Origin: Thiodubiliella sp900128405
Lineage (GTDB): Bacteria > Pseudomonadota > Gammaproteobacteria > PS1 > Pseudothioglobaceae
Direction of reading: 5' to 3'
Assembly (NCBI GenBank): GCA_963682085.1
Contig: OY821614.1
Coordinates: 1,364,001 to 1,428,000 of the forward strand
Length of the DNA stretch: 64,000 nt
Part shown: piece after piece, positions 25,020-34,196 of the stretch
How positions within the stretch are numbered: the stretch's first letter is position 1
Layout: the number at the start of each line of letters is the position of its first letter
Translations under genes and position numbers: made by a program
The notes under the pieces: generated by a model
Database searches by the model: none
What the model was told of the DNA's origin: nothing
Seen by the model: only the letters and a program-made list of their open reading frames with translations

Positions 25020-27486
25020 CGCCAATACAAGCAACATTGACCAAGATGATACAATTATCTTGGCGAATAACCGTCAAGTATTAGCATTCAAAAAAACTTG
25101 GGGCATACAAAAAGGTAACTCTGCTTTGCCAAAGTCATTATCTTGGCATCAATACTTACAAGAAACTTGGCGTATATTACAACCTAATTCAGAAAAACGC
25201 TTGATTTCAAACAATGAATCTCGTGCCTTAATTGAACGCTCAATGTTGAAATCGGGACAAACTAAAATTGACAGTCGCTTATTGGACGAAGTTATTAAAA
25301 ATAATGATTATTGTCAAGCACACCTAATTGAATACGCCCAATTATCACAAACGGGCATCCAAAATTATGAATTATTTGTTACTTGGATGCAAAATTATCA
25401 GCAAAGCAAACTTAGTAACAATCTATTAGACGCTAATGATTTACCTGCATTACTTGTTAAACAAAGTGCCAAACTTACCAAACCCTATATTTATGGCTTC
25501 AAAACACTCACGCCTGTGCAAGTGCTATTATTAGATAAAATTGGCTATCAAACACTTGAAGAAGAACAAAAAAAACCGCATAGTAACAATCAAATCTTTC
25601 AAACAAGTTACGATGAAATAGGGTCTGCCGCTAAATGGGCAAAGGATTTAAATACACAATATCCAGACAAGCACATTGCCATTGTCTGCCCAACTTTAAA
25701 TCGCCAACACCATCAAATTAAGTCTATTTTTGACCAAGTATTTACTGACACGCTGGTTGAAACAGGGCAAAAATCTTATAACATTTCTTTGGGCTTGCCA
25801 CTAAATGATTACCCCTTAATTCGCCATCTTCTTGCTATCTTAAAACTTTGCGAGCAATTACAAGGCAACCGTATTGATACTGAAGTATTTAACGCTGTTA
25901 TTACTTCGCCTTATATTACTTACGCACAAGAGGAGCAATCCGCTCGTGCTTTACTCGTGAACCGTGTTTTGTTTTTTTCAAAGACCTGTTTCAAATTTTC
26001 TCACTTAGAAAAACACTTGGACATTGCACCGCAGATAAAAACGATACTTGAGACAATCATTACGCAAGCATCAAAAAAAAGACAAACTCACGACCAATGG
26101 CTATTATTGTTTGATAACTACTTACAAATTTGGGGCTTTGCTACCGACAGAACTTTGTCTAGCACTGAATATCAATTATTTAACAAATACCAAACTGCTC
26201 GCTCTGAACTTAACCAACTGGCACAATTTAGTGAAAAAATTAATATGGCAGATGCCCTTCTTGATTTAAAAAAATGGCTTTCACAAGTAATTTTCCAAGC
26301 ACAATCAGCAAAAACACCCATTCAGATACTTGGTAGTTTAGAAGCAGAAGGGTTGGTTTTTGATAATGCTTGGGTATTAGGAATGACCGATGGATTCTTA
26401 CCCGTTGCACTCAATTCACCACGCTTTATCCCCAGCGATATCGCTCAAAAACACCAAATTCCACACAGTAGTTTTGCATTAATTGTCAAAGATGCACAAG
26501 ATACATTCAACAATTTAATCGGTCTATCAGATACAGTAATTTTTTCTTATGCTAAAACCCATTTTGAAAGCGAACAACAACCATCACCTTTGCTTAAATT
26601 TAATAACGAAACCCAAGCATTTAAATACGAATATCAAAATGTGGCATTGGAATTATTATCAGACGCTCAGGCTAATCCCTTATTGGACACCCAAGTAAAT
26701 AATGGTGTCAATATTTTAAAAGACCAAATGGCTTGCGAGTTCAAAGGTTTTACACATCGGCTTAATACTCAAGCCTTTAACAATCCACACATCGGCTTGA
26801 ATAGAATGGAACAAGGGAATATTATTCATCTCGTCTTACAATATTTCTATCAAGAAATTACCACACAAGAGGAACTCCTATCGTTGAGTAACGACGCTTT
26901 GGATGCACTGATTCAGCAAAAAATAATTTCTGCTCTTAAATATTACGAAGAATCTGGTTTTAAAAAAATCGAAAAAATAAGAATTTTAAGGTTAATCCGT
27001 CAATTTATCGAAATTGATAAACTAAGGGGGGCGTTCACTGTCTTGTCTACTGAGGAAAAAATTAAGACCAATATTGCTGGATTAGAATTCACCACTCGAC
27101 TGGATAGGCTAGACGAAATGAGCAATGGTGATAAAATTATTTTTGATTACAAAACAGGGAAATCCATCGTCAGTCATTGGTGCGGTCAAGCCATTAAAGA
27201 GCCACAATTACCCATCTATGCAATCAGTAAAGACACGCAGGGTATTGCTTTTATCCAATTAAATGCTGATCAAGTGAGCATTAAAGGTTTGTCAAAAGAT
27301 GAAGAATCTCTCCCTAGGCAACGCCCCACGCGTTTATGTGCCAAATGGGATGAACAAATTGACATCTGGAAAATACTGTTAAACACCGCCAGTGAGAATT
27401 TTCAAAGTGGTATCGCCTCTGTTCTGCCTAATCCAAATGCCTGTAACTATTGCGATTTTGACGCTTTATGCCGTGTCAAGAAATAA
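25009..27486 (+). CDS. AddB-like PD-(D/E)XK nuclease / probable DNA repair protein
   Basis: An 825-residue protein of the AddB-like group found in gammaproteobacteria and labelled probable DNA repair protein. The N-terminal two thirds is a degenerate helicase-like region without a clear Walker A. The C-terminal end has the nuclease core (FTTRLDRLDEM, FDYKTGKS) and a cysteine set (CNYC..DALC, with an earlier cysteine) that in AddB binds a 4Fe-4S cluster. The ATG at 25009 overlaps the end of engB. No AddA-type helicase partner is seen in this window, and the gene converges on cca with a 21-base overlap. Confidence 0.82.
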   Translation: MWINANTSNIDQDDTIILANNRQVLAFKKTWGIQKGNSALPKSLSWHQYLQETWRILQPNSEKRLISNNESRALIERSMLKSGQTKIDSRLLDEVIKNNDYCQAHLIEYAQLSQTGIQNYELFVTWMQNYQQSKLSNNLLDANDLPALLVKQSAKLTKPYIYGFKTLTPVQVLLLDKIGYQTLEEEQKKPHSNNQIFQTSYDEIGSAAKWAKDLNTQYPDKHIAIVCPTLNRQHHQIKSIFDQVFTDTLVETGQKSYNISLGLPLNDYPLIRHLLAILKLCEQLQGNRIDTEVFNAVITSPYITYAQEEQSARALLVNRVLFFSKTCFKFSHLEKHLDIAPQIKTILETIITQASKKRQTHDQWLLLFDNYLQIWGFATDRTLSSTEYQLFNKYQTARSELNQLAQFSEKINMADALLDLKKWLSQVIFQAQSAKTPIQILGSLEAEGLVFDNAWVLGMTDGFLPVALNSPRFIPSDIAQKHQIPHSSFALIVKDAQDTFNNLIGLSDTVIFSYAKTHFESEQQPSPLLKFNNETQAFKYEYQNVALELLSDAQANPLLDTQVNNGVNILKDQMACEFKGFTHRLNTQAFNNPHIGLNRMEQGNIIHLVLQYFYQEITTQEELLSLSNDALDALIQQKIISALKYYEESGFKKIEKIRILRLIRQFIEIDKLRGAFTVLSTEEKIKTNIAGLEFTTRLDRLDEMSNGDKIIFDYKTGKSIVSHWCGQAIKEPQLPIYAISKDTQGIAFIQLNADQVSIKGLSKDEESLPRQRPTRLCAKWDEQIDIWKILLNTASENFQSGIASVLPNPNACNYCDFDALCRVKK

Positions 27487-28548
27487 ATCAATAATGCGTC
27501 GTTTTTCTGCCTTAATTGCTGCTCCAATATCTGACTTATCTAATGTTTCAACATCAATAACATTCAATAAATCTCTCAGTTTAATTAAACGACTCACATC
27601 AATACCCAACAATTCAAAAGTTGCTAACAACGCTGCAAATCGATCTTGCCGCCTAAGTGCATCTGTTTTAATAAAAAAGTTAAACACTTCATTACTGGAT
27701 TGAGATTCAAACTTAGCGGCAAACTGGTAAGTTGCATTCACCAGTTTTGCCAGTTGCTCATATTTTTTTGGACATTTAATATGTTGACACAAGGCATCAA
27801 TCGCCGCTGGATTTTCATCTTTTAACCATATGCTAAATTTAATAGCTGGCTCGTTCGTAGGCAAATCATCTAAAAACTCAAAAGCATTTTGATGGTTTTG
27901 TGTATGGCAAGATTTAAGCGGTATAAATACTTTCTCATACGCACCACAGGCAGACAATACCTTAAAAAAAGCAGATGGCGTATTGCAAACCAGAGATTTG
28001 TCTAATTCTTTAAAAACCCGTTCAGGTGTCAATGCATCCACCTCACCCGAAACAACCATATCTTTCATTAATTGATGAGTTTTATGTGCCACCTTAAAAC
28101 CAAATGCTTTAAATTGTGCAGCAAAGCGTGCCACACGCAAAATACGCACAGGGTCTTCAACAAATGCAGCAGACACATGTTTAAGCAACCCACTATTCAA
28201 ATCAACTTGTCCATTAAATGGATCAAATAATTCACCCTCTTTTTGCGCAATGGCGTTAATGGTTAGGTCACGGCGAGATAAATCTTGCTCAAGGGTAACA
28301 GTTTTAGAGGTGTCAAATTCAAAGCCCTTATAACCTTTACCGACTTTACGCTCAACTCTGGCAAGTGCATATTCTTCTTGTGTTCCGGGATGTAAAAATA
28401 CAGGAAATTCTTTGCCCACTTGCCTATAACCTAAGTCTAACATTTCCTCAGGGGAGGATCCGACAATAAGCCAGTCATTTTCAGTATGCTCATTAGCAAT
28501 ACCTAATAATTGATCACGAACAGCACCACCGACTAAATACTTTTTCAT
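27466..28548 (-). CDS. cca: CCA tRNA nucleotidyltransferase, lacking a recognisable HD domain
   Basis: A 360-residue class-II CCA-adding enzyme that repairs tRNA 3' ends. The N-terminal GGAVRDQLLG, the ERKVGKGYKGF block, RRDLTINA and the EDPVRILRVARF helix are all conserved. Two departures stand out. The nucleotidyltransferase DxD carboxylate pair reads ENDW, so the first aspartate is glutamate. The region holding the HD phosphohydrolase motif in E. coli Cca (HDLGKG) is degenerate, reading SIWLKDEN, and the protein is about 50 residues shorter. Nucleotide addition probably remains while phosphatase activity is likely lost. Confidence 0.92.
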   Translation of the reverse strand: MKKYLVGGAVRDQLLGIANEHTENDWLIVGSSPEEMLDLGYRQVGKEFPVFLHPGTQEEYALARVERKVGKGYKGFEFDTSKTVTLEQDLSRRDLTINAIAQKEGELFDPFNGQVDLNSGLLKHVSAAFVEDPVRILRVARFAAQFKAFGFKVAHKTHQLMKDMVVSGEVDALTPERVFKELDKSLVCNTPSAFFKVLSACGAYEKVFIPLKSCHTQNHQNAFEFLDDLPTNEPAIKFSIWLKDENPAAIDALCQHIKCPKKYEQLAKLVNATYQFAAKFESQSSNEVFNFFIKTDALRRQDRFAALLATFELLGIDVSRLIKLRDLLNVIDVETLDKSDIGAAIKAEKRRIIDLFLDTA

Positions 28549-28577
28549 ACTTGTAGTAAATCAAAATAAGATTTGCC

Positions 28578-28583
28578 TATAAT
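28578..28583 (+). promoter_or_regulatory. -10 box for mpl
   Basis: A consensus TATAAT lies 34 bases before the mpl ATG, which has an AAAGGA ribosome-binding site. The -35 region is poor. Confidence 0.45.
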
Positions 28584-28617
28584 ACACGAATTGATTTTAT
28601 CTAAAGGACAACTCTAA

Positions 28618-29916
28618 ATGCACATTCATATTCTTGGTATTGCTGGCACTTTTATGGGTTCTTTGGCATTGATTGCCAAACAAATGGGGCATCAGGTTAC
28701 TGGCATGGATCAAGGTGTATATCCACCGATGAGCATTCAGCTTGATGAGCAAAATATTAATTACACACAAGGCTATAGCGTAGATGATTTGCCACTAGCA
28801 GATATTTATATTATCGGTAATGCCTTATCACGAGGCAATGAATGTGTGGAGGAAATTCTCAGCCGACAATACACTTACACTTCAGGTGCACAGTGGTTGA
28901 GTGATAATGTATTGCATAATAAATGGGTGCTCGGCGTTGCTGGCACTCATGGAAAAACTACCACGGCTAGCATGTTGGCGTGGATTTTAAAATATGCGGG
29001 TTACAATCCAAGTTTTTTAATTGGCGGTGTGGTTGAAAATTTTGGCATTTCTTCACGATTAACTGACTCTAATTTTTTCGTGATTGAAGCAGATGAATAC
29101 GACACCGCTTTTTTTGATAAGCGTTCAAAATTTGTGCATTATCATGCTAAAACTTTGGTGCTCAATAATCTTGAGTTTGACCATGCTGATATTTTTGATT
29201 CACTTAAAGATATTCAAAAACAATGCCACCACCTACTTCGCACTGTGCCAAAAGAAGGGCTGGTTATCCATCCAAAAAATAATAAAAATATTGACCAAGT
29301 TATTGCAATGGGGCTTTATTCAGAACAACAAACATTACCCAATGCAACGCTATTGATTAGTGAAAAAGGCACCTCGTTTAAGATTGAAGGTGAAACGGTT
29401 GATTGGCATTTATTAGGTCAACACAATATGCAAAATGGATTATGTGCTATTTATGCAGCACATCATGTGGGTGTGCCATTTTCTATAGCCTGCGAGGCGT
29501 TAAATAGTTTTCAAGGGGTTAAACGCCGTTTAGAAGTTAAACATCAAACTGAATCAATTACTTTGTATGATGATTTTGCCCACCACCCTAGTGCCATACA
29601 AACTACGCTTGAAGGTTTACGCAAAAAAATAGGCAATGATAAGATTGTTGCTATTTTGGAGCTAAGGTCTAATACAATGAAATCTGGCGTGCATCAACAA
29701 AGTCTAGTTGAGGCATTAAAAGAAGCCGACCAAGTTTTTATCCTCAAACCTGATATTCAAATATGGGACATTGGCACTTTATTTGACGAATCAATGCTAT
29801 TTAACTCAGTTGATGACATTGTTGAGCAATTAGCAAAAATATCACACGGTCATTTTGTAGTGATGTCCAATGGCGGTTTTGACGATATTTTTAATAAAAT
29901 TACCCTTAAATTGTAG
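28618..29916 (+). CDS. mpl: UDP-N-acetylmuramate:L-alanyl-gamma-D-glutamyl-meso-DAP ligase
   Basis: A 432-residue Mur-ligase family enzyme for peptidoglycan recycling. It attaches recovered tripeptide to UDP-MurNAc. The N-terminal HIHILGIAGTFMG motif and the ATP site GVAGTHGKTTT are typical of Mpl, and the central ligase region has IEADEYD and NNLEFDHADIF. Its presence with MurE implies meso-DAP type peptidoglycan and wall recycling. Confidence 0.95.
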   Translation: MHIHILGIAGTFMGSLALIAKQMGHQVTGMDQGVYPPMSIQLDEQNINYTQGYSVDDLPLADIYIIGNALSRGNECVEEILSRQYTYTSGAQWLSDNVLHNKWVLGVAGTHGKTTTASMLAWILKYAGYNPSFLIGGVVENFGISSRLTDSNFFVIEADEYDTAFFDKRSKFVHYHAKTLVLNNLEFDHADIFDSLKDIQKQCHHLLRTVPKEGLVIHPKNNKNIDQVIAMGLYSEQQTLPNATLLISEKGTSFKIEGETVDWHLLGQHNMQNGLCAIYAAHHVGVPFSIACEALNSFQGVKRRLEVKHQTESITLYDDFAHHPSAIQTTLEGLRKKIGNDKIVAILELRSNTMKSGVHQQSLVEALKEADQVFILKPDIQIWDIGTLFDESMLFNSVDDIVEQLAKISHGHFVVMSNGGFDDIFNKITLKL

Positions 29917-29919
29917 TGC

Positions 29920-30699
29920 CTAAAAACTTAAAACAGCCACGCCCAATAAAACCAAAAACACAGCAAAGAATTTTTTAAGTTGACTGTTGTCCACACTATG
30001 TGCAACTTTAGCACCAAATGGTGCAAAAATTACACTCATCAGCACAATGCTCAGTAACGCCTCAATATGCACAAAACCCAAACTGTTCTCAGTATTAGCG
30101 TGCCAACCAGCCACGATAAAACCAATACTACCTGCCATTGCAATCGGCAGTCCAGTAGCCGCTGAAGTGGCAATGGCATTTTTAATAGCCACTTTGTTAT
30201 AAGTTAAAAATGGCGTGGTCATTGTGCCACCACCAATACCAACAATGGCTGAAATTAAACCAATAACATAACCTGTTGCCACCCAAGTCCATCGACTTAA
30301 ATTATCTGCATGCCTAGAAGCACTAATACCAAACCACATAATTAATGCTACGATTATTTCAAAAATTGCGAAGAAAATCTGTAAGAAACCAAAGCTCAAA
30401 TATTTAGCAATCATTGCCCCACTAAAAGCACCCAATAAAATACTTGGCGTAAGTTTAATAAAGTAGTGCCAATAAATTGCACCATGGCGATGGTGTGCCC
30501 AAACGCTGGAAAGTGAAGTAAAAACAATCGTCGCTAACGCCGTACCTATAACTGTTTGCATTAAAATGGATTGCTCAACATCTCCTGCCAATAAATACAA
30601 CAATGCTGGCACGATGATTAGACCGCCACCAACACCCAATAAACCTGCCATAAAACCAGAAAATATACCAAGTAACAATAATGAGATTAATTCAAGCAA
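29920..30699 (-). CDS. TauE/SafE family membrane permease
   Basis: A 259-residue polytopic membrane protein with about eight helices and the two family repeats GLLGVGGGLIIVPALL and AIVGIGGGTMTTPFL. The family exports sulfite, sulfoacetate or related anions, or imports taurine. In a sulfur oxidiser, sulfite export is a reasonable guess, but the substrate is not given by sequence. It ends three bases from the mpl stop (convergent). Confidence 0.9.
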   Translation of the reverse strand: MLELISLLLLGIFSGFMAGLLGVGGGLIIVPALLYLLAGDVEQSILMQTVIGTALATIVFTSLSSVWAHHRHGAIYWHYFIKLTPSILLGAFSGAMIAKYLSFGFLQIFFAIFEIIVALIMWFGISASRHADNLSRWTWVATGYVIGLISAIVGIGGGTMTTPFLTYNKVAIKNAIATSAATGLPIAMAGSIGFIVAGWHANTENSLGFVHIEALLSIVLMSVIFAPFGAKVAHSVDNSQLKKFFAVFLVLLGVAVLSF

Positions 30700-30794
30700 A
30701 TGCTAAGTGCCTCAATCAATAAGTCGTTTTTTTTATTAAAAAAGTGATTTTTGTCAATCATTTTTGAGTGTAATTTTTATTATTAATACTTAAT

Positions 30795-30957
30795 GAGGCC
30801 TTTGCATAAATAGGGATGATTAGCAGAATTCAATTTTTGTCAAATTAGTATTTTGTTTAAACCCTGTCCTAGCAAGACTAAGGTTGGGTTTAAAAAAAAT
30901 TACCAAGTTGGTAAAAAGTGGATTTTTGATGATTATTCATATTTATGCAAAGGTCTC
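30795..30957. repeat. MITE-like element with terminal inverted repeats and target duplication
   Basis: A 163-base element with 18-bp inverted ends, GAGGCCTTTGCATAAATA and (reverse complement) GAGACCTTTGCATAAATA, with one mismatch. It is flanked on both sides by TTAAT (30790-30794 and 30958-30962), a perfect 5-bp target duplication. It has no coding capacity, so it must have been moved by a transposase encoded elsewhere. It fills much of the 363-base gap between the TauE permease and yqeY. Related copies are at 14966, 49712, 56866 and 57162. Confidence 0.85.
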
Positions 30958-30959
30958 TT

Positions 30960-30985
30960 AATACCATTTTTTAAAAAATGGTATT
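30960..30985. terminator. Palindrome, possible terminator
   Basis: A perfect inverted repeat, AATACCATTTTTT and its complement, with no loop. It lies downstream of the yqeY end of the ribosomal operon. There is no separate T tail, so a terminator role is possible but not certain. Confidence 0.4.
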
Positions 30986-31062
30986 ACTTTACCCTAACTT
31001 AATATTAGATTAGTGCCACCCTATCTACACTTAGACTGTAATTGGTTAATACCTTAGAATTT

Positions 31063-31509
31063 TTAAGAGAGTTTAGATTTTATCAGTTTTGACACCACGC
31101 CCATATCGGCTTTACCCGCCAATTGACCTTTAAGTAACCCCATTAACTTGCCCATATCTTGCATAGAAGATGCACCAGAATCAGTAATCACTTTATCCAC
31201 AACTACAGCAATCTCATCTTCTGAAAGTTGTTTAGGCATATAGTTGTTAATAATAACAAGTTCCGCTTCTTCAACCTCAACTAAATCACTACGATTTGCC
31301 TCTTGAAACTGTGAAATTGAATCTTTACGCTGCTTAACCATTTTTTGAATAACAGTCAACACCTGCGTATCATCTAATTCAATACGCTCATCCACTTCTA
31401 TTTGCTTAATTGCACCTAAAATCATACGAATGGCTTTTAAGGCGTCTTTATCTTTGGCTTTCATTGCTGACTTCATATCGTCAGTAATGCGTTTTTTTAA
31501 CTTAGACAT
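31063..31509 (-). CDS. yqeY: GatB/YqeY domain protein
   Basis: A 148-residue protein of the YqeY family, related to the tail domain of the GatB amidotransferase subunit. It has the usual MKSAMKAKDKDALKAIRMIL start and the ending GKADMGVVSKLIKSKL. YqeY is thought to act on tRNA or in tRNA-dependent amidation, but its role is not firmly known. It follows rpsU, as in many bacteria, but here the pair is attached to the alpha operon. Confidence 0.92.
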   Translation of the reverse strand: MSKLKKRITDDMKSAMKAKDKDALKAIRMILGAIKQIEVDERIELDDTQVLTVIQKMVKQRKDSISQFQEANRSDLVEVEEAELVIINNYMPKQLSEDEIAVVVDKVITDSGASSMQDMGKLMGLLKGQLAGKADMGVVSKLIKSKLS

Positions 31510-31539
31510 AAAAATTTATTACTCGCTACCAAAAAGTAA

Positions 31540-31755
31540 CTAGTACATACGCTTTCTATGGATGCGATTTTTAGCCATTTCTTTGTGCGTGCGTTTGACT
31601 GCTGCTGCTTTCATACGCTTATTCACCCAAGTTGGCTTTTCATAAAATTCTTTCTTGCGAACATCGGTAATAACACCTGCTCTATCGCATGTGCGACGAA
31701 AGCGTCTTAATGCAATATCAAAGGGTTCGTTTTCTCTTACTTTAATTGAAGGCAT
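31540..31755 (-). CDS. rpsU: 30S ribosomal protein S21
   Basis: A 71-residue basic protein (PSIKVRENEPFDIALRRF, then RTHKEMAKNRIHRKRMY), full length for S21, which helps mRNA base-pairing near the anti-Shine-Dalgarno site. It starts 11 bases after rplQ, so it is probably transcribed with the alpha operon. The usual dnaG partner downstream is missing. Confidence 0.96.
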   Translation of the reverse strand: MPSIKVRENEPFDIALRRFRRTCDRAGVITDVRKKEFYEKPTWVNKRMKAAAVKRTHKEMAKNRIHRKRMY

Positions 31756-31766
31756 AGGGTTTCCTT

Positions 31767-32156
31767 TTATGAGTCTGTAGAATCGTTAGCCTCTGTGCTA
31801 TCGAAATCAACTAATTGAACAATCGCCATTGGCGCTTTATCGCCAGTACGAAAACCAGCTTTAAGAATACGAATATAACCACCGGGGCGACTTTTGTAAA
31901 ACGGACCCAGTTGAGTAAACAACTTAGCAACCATTTCATCATCGCGTAATCTTGCAAATGCGTGACGACGATTTGCAACGCTGTCTGTTTTGGCTTTGGT
32001 AATTAACGGCTCCACAACACGACGAAGTTCTTTTGCTTTAGGCAAAGTCGTCCTAATTGTTTCATGAAGAAATAATGAATTTGCCATATTCTTAAACATC
32101 GCCTTACGATGAGAAGAGTTACGATTTAGTTGTCTACCTGACTTTCTATGTCTCAT
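31767..32156 (-). CDS. rplQ: 50S ribosomal protein L17
   Basis: A 129-residue protein starting MRHRKSGRQLNRNSSHRKAM, the invariant L17 N-terminus. It has a short acidic tail (FDSTEANDSTDS) beyond the conserved core. Last classical gene of the alpha operon, 14 bases after rpoA. Confidence 0.97.
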   Translation of the reverse strand: MRHRKSGRQLNRNSSHRKAMFKNMANSLFLHETIRTTLPKAKELRRVVEPLITKAKTDSVANRRHAFARLRDDEMVAKLFTQLGPFYKSRPGGYIRILKAGFRTGDKAPMAIVQLVDFDSTEANDSTDS

Positions 32157-32170
32157 TATAAAATCCTTTA

Positions 32171-33151
32171 TTATTCGCTCATTAAATCAACTGGCGGCCA
32201 ATTTTCAATGGCTGTGCCTAATTCTAGGCCTTTGTCAGTTAACACTTCTTTAATTTCATTCAACGACTTACGGCCTAAATTAGGTGTTCTTAGCAAGTCT
32301 TGCTCAGATTTTTGAATCAGGTCACCAATGTAGTAAATTTGCTCAGCTTTCAAGCAGTTTGCACTACGCACTGTCAACTCTAATTCATCAACCGCTGCTA
32401 ACAATTGTGGATCAAAATCATCTGAAGTTGGTAGCGCCTCTTCTTCTTCAACTAATTCTAATTCAACAAATGAAGACAACTGATCTTGTAAAATTGTTGC
32501 TGCACGCTTAATCGCTTCCTCAGCATCAACAGAACCATTTGTCTCTAACTCAATATTAAGTTTGTCAAGATTAACTTTCTGATCAACACGAGCCGCATCA
32601 ACCGTAAAACTAACACGCTTAATTGGTGAAAAACTTGCATCCAACTGCATACCACCAATAACCGATGCTTCATCACCACGCGCAACAGCCGCATCATAAC
32701 CAATACCAGTACCAATCTTAAGTGTCATACGCATATGACCACCAGCGTTTATAGTTGCAATAACCTTATCTTTGTTAAAAACCACAACATCTATACCATT
32801 TGCTTCAATATCAGCCACTGTAATTTCACAAGGACCTTTTTTATCAATAACAACTTCCGCTGATTCAGAAGTGTTTAAAGCAACTGAAACCTCTTTAAGG
32901 TTTAATAAAATATCCAGCACATCTTCTTGGACATCATCAATAGCTGAAAATTCATGCATCACACCATCAATCGCCACTTCAGTAATTGCCGAACCCGCCA
33001 TAGAAGACAATAAAGTTCTTCTTAATGCATTGCCTAATGTATGACCAAAACCCTTTTCTAAGGGTTCAAGAATAATCCTGTATTGATTATTCGCCGTTTC
33101 TGTTAATTCAACTAACTTCGGCTTTAAAAAATCTCTTGCATTTCCTTGCAT
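32171..33151 (-). CDS. rpoA: RNA polymerase alpha subunit
   Basis: A 326-residue alpha subunit. The N-terminal dimerisation domain (EKGFGHTLGNALRRTLLSS) and the C-terminal DNA-binding domain (VRSANCLKAEQIYYIGDL and NLGRKSLNEIKEVL) are intact, including the arginine that contacts UP elements. ATG 33151 (MQGNARDF) has an AAGGA site; an upstream in-frame ATG would add 11 residues and overlap rpsD. Confidence 0.97.
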   Translation of the reverse strand: MQGNARDFLKPKLVELTETANNQYRIILEPLEKGFGHTLGNALRRTLLSSMAGSAITEVAIDGVMHEFSAIDDVQEDVLDILLNLKEVSVALNTSESAEVVIDKKGPCEITVADIEANGIDVVVFNKDKVIATINAGGHMRMTLKIGTGIGYDAAVARGDEASVIGGMQLDASFSPIKRVSFTVDAARVDQKVNLDKLNIELETNGSVDAEEAIKRAATILQDQLSSFVELELVEEEEALPTSDDFDPQLLAAVDELELTVRSANCLKAEQIYYIGDLIQKSEQDLLRTPNLGRKSLNEIKEVLTDKGLELGTAIENWPPVDLMSE

Positions 33152-33161
33152 AATATGTCCT

Positions 33162-33788
33162 TTATTTTGAATATAATTCAACAATTAGATGTTCTGCAAT
33201 ATCAGATGACAAATCATCACGCGCAGGCACATTTTTAAACACACCTTTCAGTGCTTTAGTGTCAACTTCAATCCATTCTGCTTGATCGCCTTGTTGGGCT
33301 AATTCCACAGCTAATTGAATACGACTTTGTTTTTTTGCTTTTTCTCTAATAGAAATCTCGTCATTAGCACTCACTTGATAAGAAGGAATGTTAACCACTA
33401 GACCATTTACTAAAATAGACTTATGAGAAACCAATTGTCTAGATTCAGCGCGTGTGGATCCAAAACCCATACGATAAACAACATTATCAAGACGACATTC
33501 CAACAAAGACAAGAGGTTTTCACCTGTTGAGCCTTTCTTTTGAGATGCTTTTTTGTAATAGGAGCGAAATTGCTTTTCTAAGATGCCATAAATGCGTCTC
33601 ACCTTTTGCTTTTCCCGTAATTGTAAACCGTATTCAGTACCTTTAGCTTGACGAGCAGTTGCACCGTGCATACCTGGTAATTGTGTTACTTTACATTTAG
33701 AATCTAATGATCTAATGCCACTTTTTAAAAATAAGTCCGTGCCTTCGCGACGAGCTAATTTACAAGTGGGTCCCGTATATCTAGCCAT
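33162..33788 (-). CDS. rpsD: 30S ribosomal protein S4
   Basis: A 208-residue primary 16S-binding protein with MARYTGPTCKLARREGTDLF and an S4 RNA-binding domain (RLDNVVYRMGFGSTRAESRQLVSHKSILVNG). It is of the zinc-free type with a single N-terminal cysteine. In E. coli S4 represses the alpha operon; the same may hold here. Confidence 0.97.
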   Translation of the reverse strand: MARYTGPTCKLARREGTDLFLKSGIRSLDSKCKVTQLPGMHGATARQAKGTEYGLQLREKQKVRRIYGILEKQFRSYYKKASQKKGSTGENLLSLLECRLDNVVYRMGFGSTRAESRQLVSHKSILVNGLVVNIPSYQVSANDEISIREKAKKQSRIQLAVELAQQGDQAEWIEVDTKALKGVFKNVPARDDLSSDIAEHLIVELYSK

Positions 33789-33797
33789 AATTTATCC

Positions 33798-34181
33798 TTA
33801 TACTCTGCGTTTCTTAGAAGGACGACAACCATTGTGAGGGATTGGCGTTACATCTGTGATTGATTGAATTTTTAAACCCTGTGCATTCAAGCCACGAATA
33901 GCTGAATCTCTACCAGGTCCAGGGCCTTTGACACGAACATCTAAATTCTTCATGCCAAAAGCCAGTGCTTTTTCACCACAATTACCAGCAGCAACTTGTG
34001 CAGCAAATGGGGTTGATTTTCTAGAACCTCTAAAACCAGAGCCACCTGAAGTCGCCCAACAAACTGCATTGCCATGACGATCCGTAATCATAACGATGGT
34101 GTTGTTAAATGTTGCATGGATATGCGCAATACCGTCAGTAACGACTTTCTTTGATTTTTTCTTTGTTGGAGCTTGTGCCAT
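33798..34181 (-). CDS. rpsK: 30S ribosomal protein S11
   Basis: A 127-residue platform protein of the small subunit. GIAHIHATFNNTIVMITD and PIPHNGCRPSKKRRV are characteristic, and the length is normal. It lies 15 bases after rpsM in the alpha operon. Confidence 0.97.
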   Translation of the reverse strand: MAQAPTKKKSKKVVTDGIAHIHATFNNTIVMITDRHGNAVCWATSGGSGFRGSRKSTPFAAQVAAGNCGEKALAFGMKNLDVRVKGPGPGRDSAIRGLNAQGLKIQSITDVTPIPHNGCRPSKKRRV

Positions 34182-34196
34182 AATAAATTCCTATAA

